Below, one piece after another: positions 16,084 through 25,240 of a stretch of DNA of 64,000 bases. Numbering within the stretch: the stretch's first letter is position 1; each line of letters begins with the position of its first letter. Source of the DNA: Psychrobacter glacincola (GTDB lineage Bacteria > Pseudomonadota > Gammaproteobacteria > Pseudomonadales > Moraxellaceae); assembly GCF_904846215.1 (NCBI RefSeq), contig NZ_CAJGZK010000012.1, forward strand, positions 1 through 64,000. Reading direction: 5' to 3'. Under the pieces are notes generated by a model. That model saw only the letters and a program-made list of their open reading frames with translations. It was not told the origin of the DNA and searched no databases. The translations under genes and the position numbers were made by a program.

Positions 16084-17280
16084 TTAGTCTTTTAAAACGT
16101 CAACCATGGCATTGGCAACATAGTCGATATTGCTACTGTTTAAGCCGGCAACACACATACGTGAGTTCGATACCATATAGATGCCATACTTGCTTTGTAG
16201 TTGTGCAACTTGTTCAGGCGTTAGACCTGTAAAGCTAAACATACCGTTTTGTGCGGTCAAGTAATTAAAGTTACGACCTGGGATTTTTTCTTCCAATACT
16301 GATTTGAGCTTGGTGCGCATAGATTTGATACGGTCACGCATCGCATATACTTCGCCAATCCATTGCTCATGCAAGGCTTCGTCGTTCATAACGATATCAA
16401 CGACGCGACCACCATGTGATGGCGGGCTTGAGTACATACGACGTACCGTAGAATTCAGCTGACCAAAGACGCGCTCAGTTTCATCTACCGTTGGGCAAAC
16501 AACTGATAAACCACCGACACGCTCGCCATATAGCGATAAGTTTTTAGAGAATGAGTTGCTGACAAACAATGGTAGACCCATATCAACTGCTTTACGAATG
16601 GCATAAGCATCGCTGTCCATATCTTCGCCAAAGCCTTGGTAGGCGATGTCCATAAATGGAATCAGCTCGCGCGCTTGAATGACGTTTAGGACTTGATCCC
16701 ATTGCTCACGAGTCAAATCAACGCCCGTTGGGTTGTGACAGCAAGGATGAAGCAAAAGTACATCATCTTTATTCAATGTCTCAAAAAACGCAATCATCTC
16801 ATCAAACTTGATGCCACCAGTAGCAGTATCGTAGTACGGGTATTTACCGACTTCGACGTCAGAGCCTTCAAAAATAGCAATGTGATTGCCCCATGTAGGG
16901 TCGCTCACGTAACACTTAGATTGCGGGAACCATTCATTGATGAATTCTGCGCCGACTTTTAGTGCACCAGAACCACCAATGGTCGCGATAGTAGCCACTA
17001 AGCCATCTTGTAAAATCTGAGCATCTTTACCAAACAGCAGTTCTTGACAACCTTTACGATGTCCTGGCAGACCTGCCATTGGCAAATACGGACGCGGCGA
17101 GATAGGGTCAGCAATACGCTGTTCAGCCGTTTTTACACACTCAAGTACGGGCATTTTGCCATCTTCGTCATAATAGACGCCCACACCCAAATTGACTTTA
17201 TCTGGGTTGGTGTCTGCTGCAAATTTGTCCATCAATCCTAAGATTGGGTCGCCGGCATAGTAATCGATACGTTCAAACAT
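16084..17280 (-). CDS. Aromatic amino acid / aspartate aminotransferase (class I)
   Basis: A 398-residue PLP enzyme of the AspC/TyrB group. Visible motifs are NLGVGVYYDEDGK at the N-terminus, HPCCHNPTGVDL and the PLP lysine in SNSFSKNLSLYGERVGG. The C-terminal segment NGMFSFTGL..SRMCVAGLN carries the substrate carboxylate-binding Arg. AAGGA precedes the ATG at 17280. Its place between fahA and hpd argues that it converts tyrosine to 4-hydroxyphenylpyruvate, but aspartate aminotransferase activity cannot be excluded from sequence. Confidence 0.88.
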   Translation of the reverse strand: MFERIDYYAGDPILGLMDKFAADTNPDKVNLGVGVYYDEDGKMPVLECVKTAEQRIADPISPRPYLPMAGLPGHRKGCQELLFGKDAQILQDGLVATIATIGGSGALKVGAEFINEWFPQSKCYVSDPTWGNHIAIFEGSDVEVGKYPYYDTATGGIKFDEMIAFFETLNKDDVLLLHPCCHNPTGVDLTREQWDQVLNVIQARELIPFMDIAYQGFGEDMDSDAYAIRKAVDMGLPLFVSNSFSKNLSLYGERVGGLSVVCPTVDETERVFGQLNSTVRRMYSSPPSHGGRVVDIVMNDEALHEQWIGEVYAMRDRIKSMRTKLKSVLEEKIPGRNFNYLTAQNGMFSFTGLTPEQVAQLQSKYGIYMVSNSRMCVAGLNSSNIDYVANAMVDVLKD

Positions 17281-17470
17281 GTTTTTTCCTTACAAGGGAT
17301 ATAAGTACAAAGGTATAAGTTGAGGCGCTAAAAAGCATAAACCAGTTTGGGCATTAACTCAATGTTAGATTCCATTATCCCCACCAATTCATGCATTTTT
17401 TTGCCAAGTGATATCATTTTTTCTTGACTCATCATTTAAATTGCTTTGATAAGGGGTATAAAGCTGGCTG

Positions 17471-18400
17471 TTAAATATTTTGCAAATCATCAAAATGGGT
17501 CACAAAGTAGCCCTGCAAAAAATGCTTAAAAGCAATGCTGGCTGGTGATAATGCGCGTGAAGAGCGTTGGTAAATAAAAAATCGGCGCATTTTGACCGGC
17601 TGAGATAAAGGTCGCATCTGTAAACCATTGGCGCTGACCCAGTCTATCACCTCCGGCATGTAAGGCAGACACAAGGTAATGCCAAAGCCTTGACGGGTCA
17701 TCTCAAGTGCCGTTGACATAAAGTTCACTTTATAGCGTGCTTGTTGTATGTGGCTTGCGATACGCTCATCAAGCTCAGCGGTCACTTGCTCAATAAATGG
17801 ACCTTGCAGGGTAATAAGCGGCGTATCAATCAAATCTTGCCAAACAATCTCAGATCTTTGTGCCAGTGCATGATTATCAGGCATGACCACACAGAATGGT
17901 AGCTGATATAACAAATCGGCACTGATGTCATCATCAATTTCCATAAATCCAAGCTCAGTGCCCACGCCCAAATCTACTTCGATATTTTGAATATGTTCAA
18001 GAACATTTTCTGCTGAGCAATCGAGCAAAGATACGCTGATATCAGGATATTCTTTGGCAAACTGAGCGATAACCGCTGGCATAGAGGAGGCGGCAAATTG
18101 CGAAACAGCGAGCCTGACTTGACCTTGCGCTAAGCTCGTTAAGCTACTGGCTTCATTTTCAAACAGCTGCATCTCATTTAAAATGCGCCGCGCTTGCGGC
18201 AATAGATGCCGTCCAACTGCCGACAACGACAGCTGACGTGTAGTGCGATCAAATAATACGATGCCAAGGCTAGATTCAAGCTCTTTTATCAATCCACTGA
18301 CGGCAGATTGGGTTAAATGCATCTGGTCGCTGGCACGAGTAAAGCTGCCGTTGTCAGCGACTTTGATAAAAGCGGTAAGTTGGCGAATACTGATATTCAT
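17471..18400 (-). CDS. LysR-family transcriptional regulator
   Basis: A 309-residue LTTR with an N-terminal winged HTH (NISIRQLTAFIKVADNGS..., DNA-recognition segment LTQSAVSGLIKELESSLG) and a LysR substrate-binding domain. ATG 18400 gives the standard LysR start; an in-frame TTG lies 24 bp further upstream. It is transcribed divergently from hpd, with 154 bp between the starts and an interrupted palindrome in the gap. This is the classic arrangement for a LysR activator of the neighbouring operon, here hpd-phhA-phhB. Confidence 0.9.
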   Translation of the reverse strand: MNISIRQLTAFIKVADNGSFTRASDQMHLTQSAVSGLIKELESSLGIVLFDRTTRQLSLSAVGRHLLPQARRILNEMQLFENEASSLTSLAQGQVRLAVSQFAASSMPAVIAQFAKEYPDISVSLLDCSAENVLEHIQNIEVDLGVGTELGFMEIDDDISADLLYQLPFCVVMPDNHALAQRSEIVWQDLIDTPLITLQGPFIEQVTAELDERIASHIQQARYKVNFMSTALEMTRQGFGITLCLPYMPEVIDWVSANGLQMRPLSQPVKMRRFFIYQRSSRALSPASIAFKHFLQGYFVTHFDDLQNI

Positions 18401-18431
18401 AAGTAAACCTGATAAATAAATCAAAAAATAC

Positions 18432-18457
18432 GATTAGTCTTATAAATCAAGCTAATC
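18432..18457. promoter_or_regulatory. Candidate LysR operator between the regulator and hpd
   Basis: Interrupted inverted repeat GATTAG-N14-CTAATC in the divergent gap, followed by TATAAA at about 18461. Size and place fit a LysR-type binding site plus a -10 element for hpd. This is inference from symmetry. Confidence 0.4.
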
Positions 18458-18554
18458 TAATATAAATGAATCGTCAATAGGAATGATTGATGAAACTTAT
18501 TTTTTGCTAATTTTTAGCGCTTTATACCACCAATTGCAATTAAGGATGATGACA

Positions 18555-19667
18555 ATGGCACAAGTAATGGCAGATTTATTTGACAACCCTATGGGCCTAC
18601 AAGGCTTCGATTTTGTTGAGTTCGTCTCACAAGAGCCTGAGCTTGTCGAAGAGTTGTTTTGCAACCTTGGCTTTACTCATGTCGCCAATCACCGCTCAAA
18701 AGATGTTGCCTTGTTTCGTCAAGGAGACATCAATCTCATATTAAACCGCGAACCAAAAAGCCATGGCAGCTACTTTTTAGGTGAGCATGGTGCCGGCGCC
18801 TGTAGCATGGGTTTCCGTGTAAAAAATGCAAAGCAAGCTTATGAGTTGGCGATCGAAAACGGTGCTGAGCCAGTCGATGTCAAGACAGGGGTGATGGAAT
18901 TACGTCTGCCAGCGATCAAAGGTATCGGCGGCTCGCTCATTTATCTTATCGACCGCTTTACCGCTGGTAACTCTATCTATGACATCGATTTTGAATATCT
19001 GCCTGATGTTGATAAGTATCCAAAAGGCTTTGGCTTTAAGGTTATCGACCATCTAACGCATAACGTCTACCGTGGTCGCATGGCGTACTGGGCAGATTTT
19101 TATGAGCGTATCTTTAACTTCTGCGAAATCCGTTATTTCGATATCAAAGGTGAATACACTGGCTTGACTAGTAAAGCGATGACTGCGCCTGATGGCAAAA
19201 TTCGTATCCCATTGAATGAAGAGTCGAAGCAGGGCGGCGGTCAGATCGAAGAGTACTTGATGCAATTCAATGGCGAAGGTATCCAGCATATCGCGCTATT
19301 GAGTGATGACTTATTGTCTAGCATCGACAAATTGCGAAACATGGGTATCCCGCTTATGACAGCGCCGAATGAGACTTATTATAAAATGCTAGATGAGCGT
19401 CTACCAGGGCACGGCGAGAATATCTCTGAGCTACAGATGCGCGGTATCTTGTTAGATGGCACGACTGAGGGCGATGTTCCACGTCTGCTGCTACAGATTT
19501 TCTCTGAAACCATCCTAGGTAGCCCTGTATTCTTTGAGTTTATCCAGCGTAAAGGTGATTACGAAGAAGGCTTCGGTGAAGGTAACTTTAAAGCACTGTT
19601 TGAGTCTATCGAGCGCGACCAAGTCCGCCGCGGCATGGTTGGTCAGCCAGAGACTGAAACGCCATAG
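18555..19667 (+). CDS. hpd: 4-hydroxyphenylpyruvate dioxygenase
   Basis: Converts 4-hydroxyphenylpyruvate to homogentisate with Fe(II) and oxygen. The 370 residues resemble pseudomonad HPPD closely. Iron ligands are His166 (IDHLTHNV), His245 (IQHIAL) and Glu328 ([11 protein letters not shown]), and the conserved FNGEGIQH and [15 protein letters not shown] segments are intact. ATG 18555 is chosen because AAGGA lies about eight bases upstream; the frame is open from 18483. phhA, phhB and an antiporter gene follow on the same strand. Confidence 0.96.
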   Translation: MAQVMADLFDNPMGLQGFDFVEFVSQEPELVEELFCNLGFTHVANHRSKDVALFRQGDINLILNREPKSHGSYFLGEHGAGACSMGFRVKNAKQAYELAIENGAEPVDVKTGVMELRLPAIKGIGGSLIYLIDRFTAGNSIYDIDFEYLPDVDKYPKGFGFKVIDHLTHNVYRGRMAYWADFYERIFNFCEIRYFDIKGEYTGLTSKAMTAPDGKIRIPLNEESKQGGGQIEEYLMQFNGEGIQHIALLSDDLLSSIDKLRNMGIPLMTAPNETYYKMLDERLPGHGENISELQMRGILLDGTTEGDVPRLLLQIFSETILGSPVFFEFIQRKGDYEEGFGEGNFKALFESIERDQVRRGMVGQPETETP

Positions 19668-19833
19668 TTTCCAGTCGGACTTTAAGTCAATAAAAGTAAT
19701 CTACGGGCAAGGCAAAAGGAGTTTGTCTTGTCCTTAATGGGCAAAGTATGGCTTGAGATAGTAAATCCAAAATAATAGTTGGCGTTTGCTGGCTAAAAGC
19801 TCACGTACGAACGTCAATAAAAGGAACACAGGC

Positions 19834-20736
19834 ATGGAACGCCTACAATCTAATCATTCTATCAGCTCTATCAATAAAGCCCTCAGTGCCAAAAGCGTGA
19901 CTTCTAAAACGCTAGGCACGGATGGGTTCAGCCATACCGATTCAACTGATAAAAAGCAACCTTACTTATCACGTCAACCAGACACTCATGGTCATATTCA
20001 TTATAGTGACGATGAGAATGCGATGTGGCACGCGCTGCTTGAACGTCAAGCTAAGCAAATACCCAATCGTGCCTGCTCAGCGTATCTTGAGGGTTTAGAA
20101 AAACTCAAGCTACCGGCAACCCATATTCCGCAACTACAAGATATCGATGACATTTTGCAAGCCAGTACTGGTTGGCAAACTGCTGCTGTACCAGCGTTAA
20201 TCAGCTTTGGTAAATTCTTCAAACTTTTAGCGGATAAACGCTTTCCAGTTGCGACCTTTATCCGCCGCTTGGATGATATGGACTATATCGAAGAGCCGGA
20301 TATTTTTCATGAAATCGTCGGGCATTGTCCGCTGCTGACCCATCCTGCCTTTGCGATTTTTAATGAAACCTATGGCAAGCTTGGACTCAATGCCACCAAA
20401 GAAGAGAGATGGTTTTTAGCAAGGCTGTACTGGTTTACCATTGAGTTTGGTTTGGTCGGGCAAGAACCAGAGAATCGCCGCATTTATGGCGGTGGTATCT
20501 TAAGCTCACCCTCTGAAACTATCTATGCCCTAAGCGATGAACCGGACTGTCGTGCCTTTGATTTGATTGACGTATTGCGCACTCCTTACCGTATTGACCA
20601 AATTCAGCCTATCTATTATGCAATTGACGATTTGGATATATTATTCGATATCGTGAATAGCGACATTATGGGCGCTGTAAAAAAAGCGATGAGTTTAGGA
20701 TTGTTTGAGCCAACTTACACTGTCGAAAGCATCTAA
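19834..20736 (+). CDS. phhA: Phenylalanine 4-monooxygenase
   Basis: Tetrahydropterin- and iron-dependent hydroxylation of phenylalanine to tyrosine. The 300-residue bacterial type lacks a regulatory ACT domain. Iron ligands are His159 and His164 (FHEIVGHCPLL) and Glu204 (YWFTIEFGLV). About 45 N-terminal residues before the catalytic core are Ser/Lys-rich and probably disordered. ATG 19834 has AAAGGA upstream; the frame continues to a TTG at 19786. It lies 166 bp after hpd. phhB follows after a 243-bp gap containing an inverted palindromic element. Confidence 0.95.
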   Translation: MERLQSNHSISSINKALSAKSVTSKTLGTDGFSHTDSTDKKQPYLSRQPDTHGHIHYSDDENAMWHALLERQAKQIPNRACSAYLEGLEKLKLPATHIPQLQDIDDILQASTGWQTAAVPALISFGKFFKLLADKRFPVATFIRRLDDMDYIEEPDIFHEIVGHCPLLTHPAFAIFNETYGKLGLNATKEERWFLARLYWFTIEFGLVGQEPENRRIYGGGILSSPSETIYALSDEPDCRAFDLIDVLRTPYRIDQIQPIYYAIDDLDILFDIVNSDIMGAVKKAMSLGLFEPTYTVESI

Positions 20737-20782
20737 CAAAAAAATGAATATATAAAGTTGATTTATTTTAAAACCGGTACGA

Positions 20783-20859
20783 GTGCTACTGAATTAAATT
20801 TTTCGTAGCCTCTGTTACGCTTGCGAACAGCAAGCAAGAAAAATTTAATTCAGTAGCAC
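20783..20859 (-). repeat. Palindromic element, divergent reversed copy 5
   Basis: A perfect 22-bp arm (GTGCTACTGAATTAAATTTTTC and its exact complement) flanks a loop related to that of the other copies (CAAGCAAG and GTAGCCTCTG on the + strand). It is the only copy in reverse orientation and lacks recognisable TATAGTCA ends. It separates phhA from phhB. Confidence 0.75.
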
Positions 20860-20979
20860 GTGGTTAACAACGTATCGATTTTATATAGAATTGCCCATAA
20901 CTTATTTTAAGAGTAGTAAAAAAAGCATAAACACGGACGTATAATCACTAAAAATCAATAGTTAAAAAAGGACATTATA

Positions 20980-21321
20980 ATGACGACATTATCACAAGCC
21001 AGCTGTGAAGCATGCCGTATTGGCGCGCCAACGGTCAGCGACAGCGAAGCGAAAGAGCTACTACAACAAATTCCAGAATGGTCACTCATTGAAGTCGATG
21101 GCATCAAACAATTACAGCGCCAATATAAATTTAAGAACTTTGTCTTAGCAATGGCATTTGCCAATGAGCTTGCTGAGATTTCTGAAGCAGAAGGGCATCA
21201 TCCGGGCATATTGGTAGAGTGGGGCAAGGTTACCGTTACTTGGTGGTCGCACAGCATTAAAGGTTTGCATCGCAATGACTTTGTCATGGCAGCCAAGACC
21301 GATAGCTTACTTACCAAATAA
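20980..21321 (+). CDS. phhB: Pterin-4a-carbinolamine dehydratase
   Basis: Dehydrates the 4a-hydroxytetrahydropterin made by PhhA, so the cofactor can be recycled. At 113 residues it has normal family length. The signature [18 protein letters not shown] contains the catalytic His pair, and [14 protein letters not shown] ends the fold. It starts with ATG after AAAAGGACATTATA. The pairing with phhA is the usual bacterial gene order. Confidence 0.95.
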   Translation: MTTLSQASCEACRIGAPTVSDSEAKELLQQIPEWSLIEVDGIKQLQRQYKFKNFVLAMAFANELAEISEAEGHHPGILVEWGKVTVTWWSHSIKGLHRNDFVMAAKTDSLLTK

Positions 21322-21413
21322 TCAGAGTAGTCATACTACTAGCAACTGATTACACTTGCTACCCTAAAATCAAACCCTAATGCCAGAATCTACTGGCACT
21401 CTAAGGATGTGTG

Positions 21414-22838
21414 ATGCCTCCAAAAATTCTAACCCAAATCTCACCGCAAATGGCATTTATGATTTCAGCCGTTGTTATTGCCATCATGGGCGTTACTATG
21501 ATTGGCTTTGGCTGGGTACCGCATTTATCATTAATCCTCGCTATCTGTGTCCTTTTAGGCATTGGTATATTCAAAGGATTGAGTTTTGATGATATGCAAG
21601 CGCAAATGGCATCAGGCGTGATGCGCGGTATCGGTGCGATCTATTTATTCTTCTTTATCGGTTTGATGGTCGCCGCTTTAATGATGTCCGGCGCCATTCC
21701 AACCTTGATGTATTTTGGCTTTGAGCTGATATCGCCGCAGTATTATTATATCTCAGCCTTTGTGTTGACCTCTATTATTGGTATCGCTTTGGGCAGTAGT
21801 TTGACGACTGCCGCGACGCTTGGTGTGGCTTTCATTGGTATGAGTAATGCCTTTGATGCTAACGTCGCGATTGCGGCGGGCGCTGTGGTATCAGGGGCGT
21901 TTTTTGGTGATAAAATGTCACCATTATCGGATACTTGTACCATTGCCTCAGCGGTTGTAGGCATCGATTTGTTTGAGCATATTCGCAATATGATGTACAC
22001 CACAGTACCGGCATGGATATTGACGGTCATACTTTTTTGGTTTTTCTCAGGACAGACAGCTGGCTCTGATTTGAGTCAAGTGACGGTGTTGCAAGGACAA
22101 TTGATTGATAGCGGCTTGGTACATGGCTATGCGGTATTGCCATTTGTGGTCTTGATTGTACTTGCTCTCTTTCGAGTTAATGCCATTTACACCATTATTT
22201 GTACCATTGCTGTGGCAATTATCATTACTTATATGCATAGCACGCCAAATGTTGGGCAGTTGGGCGGTTATTTCTTTGCAGGTTACACGCTAGCAGAGTC
22301 GCTAGAGCTTGGTGAAGTGGGCGGTATGCTGTCGCGTGGCGGTGTTCAAAGTATGTTCTTTACCCAAGCGATTGTGATATTGGCGCTGAGTTTAGGCGGA
22401 TTGCTGACGGCATTGGGGATTTTGCCAGCATTATTGTCGGGTATCAAAGACAGTTTAACGACAGCAGGGCGCGCTATTTTTGCCGCTGCCATGTCAGCAC
22501 TCAGTATCAACGTCCTTATCGGTGAGCAGTATTTGAGTATTCTTTTATCGGGTACGGCATTTCGTCCGACGTTTGAGCGTTTGAATCTGCATCCTAAAAA
22601 TCTATCACGCACCATTGAAGATGCCGGTACGGTTATCAATCCACTTGTGCCATGGAGTGTCTGCGGTGTGTTTATCAGTCAAGCGTTAGGGGTGCCAGTG
22701 CTCGATTATCTACCGTATGCCTTCTTCTGTTATTTGTCGCTGCTACTGACAATATTGTTTGGTTTTACTGGGATAACGATTACGCGCAAAGATGGCTCTA
22801 ATGTGCGTAAACACCAAAAAGCACAAGCCGTTAATTAA
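21414..22838 (+). CDS. NhaC-family Na+/H+ antiporter
   Basis: A polytopic inner-membrane protein of 474 residues with about 11-12 hydrophobic segments. It has the NhaC features SSLTTAATLGVAF, VVSGAFFGDKMSPLSDTCTIAS and SINVLIGEQYLSIL...TIEDAGTVINPLVPW. ATG 21414 follows AAGGA by six bases; a GTG codon directly precedes it in frame. NhaC relatives exchange Na+ for H+ or for organic anions such as malate and lactate. The location after phhB suggests ion balance during amino-acid uptake or export of an organic acid, but the substrate is not deducible. Confidence 0.85.
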   Translation: MPPKILTQISPQMAFMISAVVIAIMGVTMIGFGWVPHLSLILAICVLLGIGIFKGLSFDDMQAQMASGVMRGIGAIYLFFFIGLMVAALMMSGAIPTLMYFGFELISPQYYYISAFVLTSIIGIALGSSLTTAATLGVAFIGMSNAFDANVAIAAGAVVSGAFFGDKMSPLSDTCTIASAVVGIDLFEHIRNMMYTTVPAWILTVILFWFFSGQTAGSDLSQVTVLQGQLIDSGLVHGYAVLPFVVLIVLALFRVNAIYTIICTIAVAIIITYMHSTPNVGQLGGYFFAGYTLAESLELGEVGGMLSRGGVQSMFFTQAIVILALSLGGLLTALGILPALLSGIKDSLTTAGRAIFAAAMSALSINVLIGEQYLSILLSGTAFRPTFERLNLHPKNLSRTIEDAGTVINPLVPWSVCGVFISQALGVPVLDYLPYAFFCYLSLLLTILFGFTGITITRKDGSNVRKHQKAQAVN

Positions 22839-22851
22839 ACAATGGCCAAAG

Positions 22852-22893
22852 AAAAGCCCCTTTAAAGGATGGTTATTCTTTAAAGGGGCTTTC
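22852..22893 (+). terminator. Terminator of the nhaC-type gene
   Basis: Perfect 15-base stem AAAGCCCCTTTAAAG / CTTTAAAGGGGCTTT, 14 bp after the stop. It may also act for the convergent nitroreductase gene. Confidence 0.85.
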
Positions 22894-22943
22894 GATACGC
22901 CTAGTTATATGGCGATCAACCTAGTATTAAGAGCTATGCGGTA

Positions 22944-23552
22944 TTATCCAAAGACTTTCATGCGCTCTTCAACAGGCTTAAACGTTTTGTCGCCTGCAAG
23001 CTGCTCGATGGCACCGAATACCATTTGTGCGTTTAGCGCCCAGTCTTTATCAATGTTCCACGCTTTAGCAACTTTGTCATCGATGACAGGATTATAGTGT
23101 TGCAGGTTTGCGCCAATGTCGATGCTGGCTAATGCCGTCCAAATAACATACTGGTGCATCGCGCTGGTTTGATGTGCCCAAATGGGGAACTTGTCAGCAT
23201 ATAACGGTGCGTTTTCTTGCATACTTTTCACGACACTTTGGTCTTCAAAGAACATGACGGTACCAGCACCTGCTTTGAAACCAGCGATTTTTTCTTTTGT
23301 TGATTTAAAATTTTCTTCGTCACTAACAATTTCACGTAACGCATCTTCAGCGATATTCCACAGTTTCTGATGCTCTTCACCAAACAATATGACGACACGT
23401 GTTGATTGTGAGTTAAATGCTGATGGCGTATGCAAAATAGCATGCTCAACCAACTTAACGATTTCTTCATTCGATACTGATAATTTATTACTCAATGCAT
23501 AGATAGAACGGCGTTTTTCGGCGAGATTTTGTAAAGTATTTAAATCTGACAT
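22944..23552 (-). CDS. Nitroreductase-family oxidoreductase
   Basis: A 202-residue FMN-dependent oxidoreductase of the small nitroreductase group. It starts MSDLNTLQNLAEKRRSIYALS, where the RRS motif near the N-terminus binds FMN phosphate. HTPSAFNSQSTRVVILFG and the C-terminal GA..QLAGDKTFKPVEERMKVFG match the subgroup. GGAG lies upstream of ATG 23552. Its physiological substrate is not predictable; quinones and nitroaromatics are typical in vitro substrates of the family. Confidence 0.88.
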   Translation of the reverse strand: MSDLNTLQNLAEKRRSIYALSNKLSVSNEEIVKLVEHAILHTPSAFNSQSTRVVILFGEEHQKLWNIAEDALREIVSDEENFKSTKEKIAGFKAGAGTVMFFEDQSVVKSMQENAPLYADKFPIWAHQTSAMHQYVIWTALASIDIGANLQHYNPVIDDKVAKAWNIDKDWALNAQMVFGAIEQLAGDKTFKPVEERMKVFG

Positions 23553-23567
23553 AGTATTTCTCCGCAT

Positions 23568-23846
23568 TGTTGAAAAATATCATTTAATTACAAGTCACAT
23601 ATTAAGCATCATGGCACGCTAGCTACTTTGATACCAACTGCTAAAAGCTGGATCTCTCTATTTTATGCCAAGAACAACTCAAGCAAAGCTACATTTTAAT
23701 TAAACAGTAAAAATCGTAATTACTATCTAGTTTACTGTTATTAACCTCAGTTTACTACAGACCGCTAAGCTACAGACAACTACGGACACAAAAAAACCCA
23801 AACGCTTTAAACGTATGGGCTAATTGGACTTGCTTATACTACTAAT
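23568..23846. other. Intergenic DNA between the nitroreductase gene and tRNA-Leu
   Basis: AT-rich, with no gene or clear hairpin. It includes the region immediately 3' of the tRNA gene. Confidence 0.5.
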
Positions 23847-23933
23847 TGGTACCGGTGGTCGGACTTGAACCGACACGCTTTTAAAGGCAACGGATTTTGA
23901 ATCCGTCATGTCTACCAATTCCATCACACCGGC
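23847..23933 (-). tRNA. tRNA-Leu (anticodon CAA)
   Basis: An 87-nt class II tRNA with long variable arm and encoded CCA. The acceptor GCCGGTG pairs with CACCGGT. The anticodon stem ACGGA/TCCGT holds the loop TTCAAAA, reading UUG codons. The T arm is GTCGG-TTCAAGT-CCGAC. The first acceptor pair is G1-U72 instead of the usual G1-C72. Confidence 0.95.
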
Positions 23934-24069
23934 GTGTTAGGTGATAACGCTTTACTGCAAACATTATCGAATTGGGCTACAGGGTTAACTCTGTATAGGC
24001 TGCGTATTATAGCAGCCTATTTTTGAGGGTCAAGAATTATTTACCCTATTTTAAATAAAAATTCAGTTT

Positions 24070-24843
24070 TTAACCCACAAAGGCACGTTCAACCGCATAG
24101 TCCGCTTGAACGCCCATACGTGGTGAGACGGTCAGACCAAAGTCATCTAAAATAGCTGAAACTTCTGCATTAAAAGGCATGCTACCGCAAATGAGGACAC
24201 GATCATCATCTTTATTGATTGGTGGTAAACCAATATCTTCAAAGAACTTACCAGATTTCATTAAGTCGGTAATACGACCGCTGTTTCTAAATTCTTCGCG
24301 AGTCACAGTTGGATAATAAATGAATTTTTCACGGAAATCTTCACCAAAGATGTCATCATTTGGCAGCTCATTTTCGAACATCTCACGATACGCCAAATCA
24401 CTGACACCGCGCACACCATGTACCAAGATTACCTTTTCAAAACGCTCGTAGACTTCAGGGTCGCGTGCTAAAGCTAAAAATGGCGCAACACCTGTGCCGG
24501 TTGACAGCATGTATAGGTGTTTGCCCGGTAGTAAATCGTCTAGTACGAGAGTCCCCGTTGGTTTTTTGCTGACCAATAGCTCGTCGCCGACCTTGATATG
24601 CTGCAAACGCGAGGTTAATGGACCGTCTTGCACTTTAATGGAAAAAAACTCCAGATGTTCTTCGTAATTAGGACTGGCAATCGAGTAAGCTCGCAACAAC
24701 GGTTTGCCATCAACGACCAAGCCAATCATCGCAAATTCACCATTGCGAAAGCGCAAGCCATCGTCGCGAGTGGTTTTGATGCTAAATAGGGCATCATTCC
24801 AATGATGCACTTCTGTAACCGTTTCGGTGCGGAGTTTTGACAT
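24070..24843 (-). CDS. fpr: Ferredoxin--NADP+ reductase
   Basis: A 257-residue FAD enzyme that passes electrons between NADPH and ferredoxin or flavodoxin, for iron-sulfur and oxidative-stress metabolism. The FAD-binding segment LLRAYSIASPNYEEHLEFFSIKV is followed by the NADP-binding STGTGVAPFLALARDP and CGSMPFN motifs. The C-terminus YAVERAFVG is typical of bacterial subclass I FPRs. GAGGG precedes the ATG. It is monocistronic. Confidence 0.93.
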   Translation of the reverse strand: MSKLRTETVTEVHHWNDALFSIKTTRDDGLRFRNGEFAMIGLVVDGKPLLRAYSIASPNYEEHLEFFSIKVQDGPLTSRLQHIKVGDELLVSKKPTGTLVLDDLLPGKHLYMLSTGTGVAPFLALARDPEVYERFEKVILVHGVRGVSDLAYREMFENELPNDDIFGEDFREKFIYYPTVTREEFRNSGRITDLMKSGKFFEDIGLPPINKDDDRVLICGSMPFNAEVSAILDDFGLTVSPRMGVQADYAVERAFVG

Positions 24844-25240
24844 AAAGCCCTCGTTAGTAAGTAGTAATCTGTATCAAACAATCTAAATAAGTACTGAATA
24901 ACCATTTTTAATAATAACGTCAAAATGGTACAAAATTTTAATATGAGATAAATGCTAAGCCATCGCCCTGTTATTTTAACAGTATTGTTCGGTGTTATAA
25001 GGTGATGGTGCCGCTCATGACCGTAATTTTTCAAGCCATTATTGGCGAATGCAAGCCATTCTCAATAAATTCATTGCTCATCATAACAAACTTTAAAATA
25101 AAAATCTGTCAAGCGGCCTTTGTATAGCATGATAAAATGGAATATCGTTAGTGAATTATTTTGTATGATTTGCCAGAATGAGTTTGTATAGCTTGTTCTC
25201 TTTACTATAAATAACGGTTTAACTTTTCCGGATTTGATTT
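24844..25240. other. 397-bp divergent intergenic region
   Basis: Lies between fpr and trmO, transcribed away from each other. AT-rich and presumably carrying both promoters. I see no repeat, hairpin or confident box. Confidence 0.5.

Noticed and set aside
19690..19720. Hairpin GGGCAAGGCAAA / TTTGTCTTGTCC after hpd as a terminator
   Set aside because: Needs G-U pairs and has no T run; hpd and phhA may be cotranscribed through it.
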